Source: Candidatus Obscuribacterales bacterium (GTDB lineage: Bacteria > Cyanobacteriota > Vampirovibrionia > Obscuribacterales > Obscuribacteraceae). From it: DNA of 64,000 nt. Of this stretch, positions 63,731 through 64,000 are shown piece after piece (the first letter of the stretch is position 1; each line of letters begins with the position of its first letter). Below the pieces are notes generated by a model, which had not been told where the DNA came from, did no database searches, and was given only the letters and a program-made list of their open reading frames with translations. The position numbers and the translations under genes are program-made. The DNA is taken from contig JAHBVO010000002.1 in NCBI GenBank assembly GCA_019637435.1, positions 969,519-1,033,518 of the forward strand, in the 5' to 3' direction.

Positions 63731-64000
63731 TCACGATTTCTTGATTTGCATGCTGCCCATGCGGCGGCGTGCGACCATGATGTATACGAAGGCGAATGCG
63801 ACAAGCGCGAGCATCATGAGCCAGACGCCCGGCCAACCGGAGCCGCGCACAAACGCGTCTCTAGAGATGACCAGATAATATCGCGCCGGTACGATAAGAG
63901 ACACGTAGTCAAATGGAAAGCGAATATTTCTTATGGGATAGAGGAAACCTGACAGTAGGAGGGCGGTCGTGAAACCGGCGAATGCGACGGCCTGGACGGC
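63731..64000 (-). CDS. ABC-2 type transporter permease, C-terminal part (5' end cut by window)
   Basis: The last 89 residues before the stop at 63731-63733. They include two transmembrane helices (FAGFTTALLLSGFLYPI and VWLMMLALVAFAFVYIMVA) with the family motif LIVPARYYLVISRDAF between them, which matches YbhS/YhhJ-like permeases, and a basic tail RRRMGSMQIKKS. It pairs with the next permease gene after 8 bp; two such permeases usually form a heterodimer, with the ATPase expected beyond the window edge. Confidence 0.85.
   Translation of the reverse strand, partial: AVQAVAFAGFTTALLLSGFLYPIRNIRFPFDYVSLIVPARYYLVISRDAFVRGSGWPGVWLMMLALVAFAFVYIMVARRRMGSMQIKKS

Overview
The window reads as chromosomal DNA of a Gram-negative, non-photosynthetic bacterium of roughly even base composition. 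The mix of secreted TPR and Sel1 proteins, Ser/Thr kinases fused to TPR or Sel1 modules, a WG-repeat protein, EF-hand and YHYH proteins, a beta-amylase and a giant glycine-rich surface protein is most reminiscent of the Melainabacteria/Vampirovibrionia (Obscuribacter-like) sister group of Cyanobacteria. That placement is inferred from gene content, not tested. A TolC-family protein implies an outer membrane. I saw no rRNA, tRNA, insertion sequence, prophage or CRISPR array.

Layout. 1-5 kb: cut-off fatty-acyl desaturase, EVE-domain protein, membrane TPR protein, small secreted lysine-rich peptide, secreted TPR protein. 5-10.7 kb: a beta-propeller protein facing a four-gene minus-strand operon (secreted protein, EF-hand protein, secreted TPR protein, class I amidotransferase-like hydrolase). 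10.9-17.6 kb: sodium:solute symporter, beta-amylase with a long extra N-terminus, phosphoglucomutase; the last two suggest alpha-glucan breakdown feeding glucose-phosphate metabolism. 17.7-22 kb: small secreted and disordered proteins and a large multidomain protein whose trypsin-like fold seems to have lost its nucleophile and to carry a PATAN-like domain. 22.3-29.5 kb: Ser/Thr kinase with Sel1 repeats, small membrane protein, secreted Sel1 protein, S41 peptidase. 29.5-36.6 kb: YHYH protein, SnoaL-like secreted protein, glycine-rich surface protein, CPA2 cation/proton antiporter with a translationally overlapping Sel1 protein. 36.6-46 kb: MgtE magnesium transporter with a WG-repeat protein, two more membrane Ser/Thr kinases, a polytopic membrane protein and a membrane TPR protein. 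46-53.5 kb: a 2382-residue secreted surface protein preceded by a striking operator-like array. 53.6-64 kb: coiled-coil protein, secreted glycine-zipper protein, RluA-type pseudouridine synthase, pyrophosphate-type phosphofructokinase, GNAT acetyltransferase, and an efflux locus (TolC-family protein facing two ABC-2 permeases).

The signals most worth following are: (i) eight copies of RTGAAR at an exact 11-bp period (46006-46089) between the divergent TPR gene and the giant surface protein, the geometry expected for an OmpR/PhoB-type regulator; (ii) a perfect 10+2+10 inverted repeat next to a TACAAT -10 in front of the TolC gene, TetR-operator-like; (iii) the pseudo-protease/PATAN-like/DUF4384-like protein divergent from a Sel1 kinase; (iv) the bacterial GH14 beta-amylase; and (v) the secreted, nine-lysine small peptide.

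Starts were chosen from Shine-Dalgarno sequences and signal peptides. Several long open frames begin well upstream of the likely start, and this is noted per gene. Families were assigned by reading motifs only; no database search was run.
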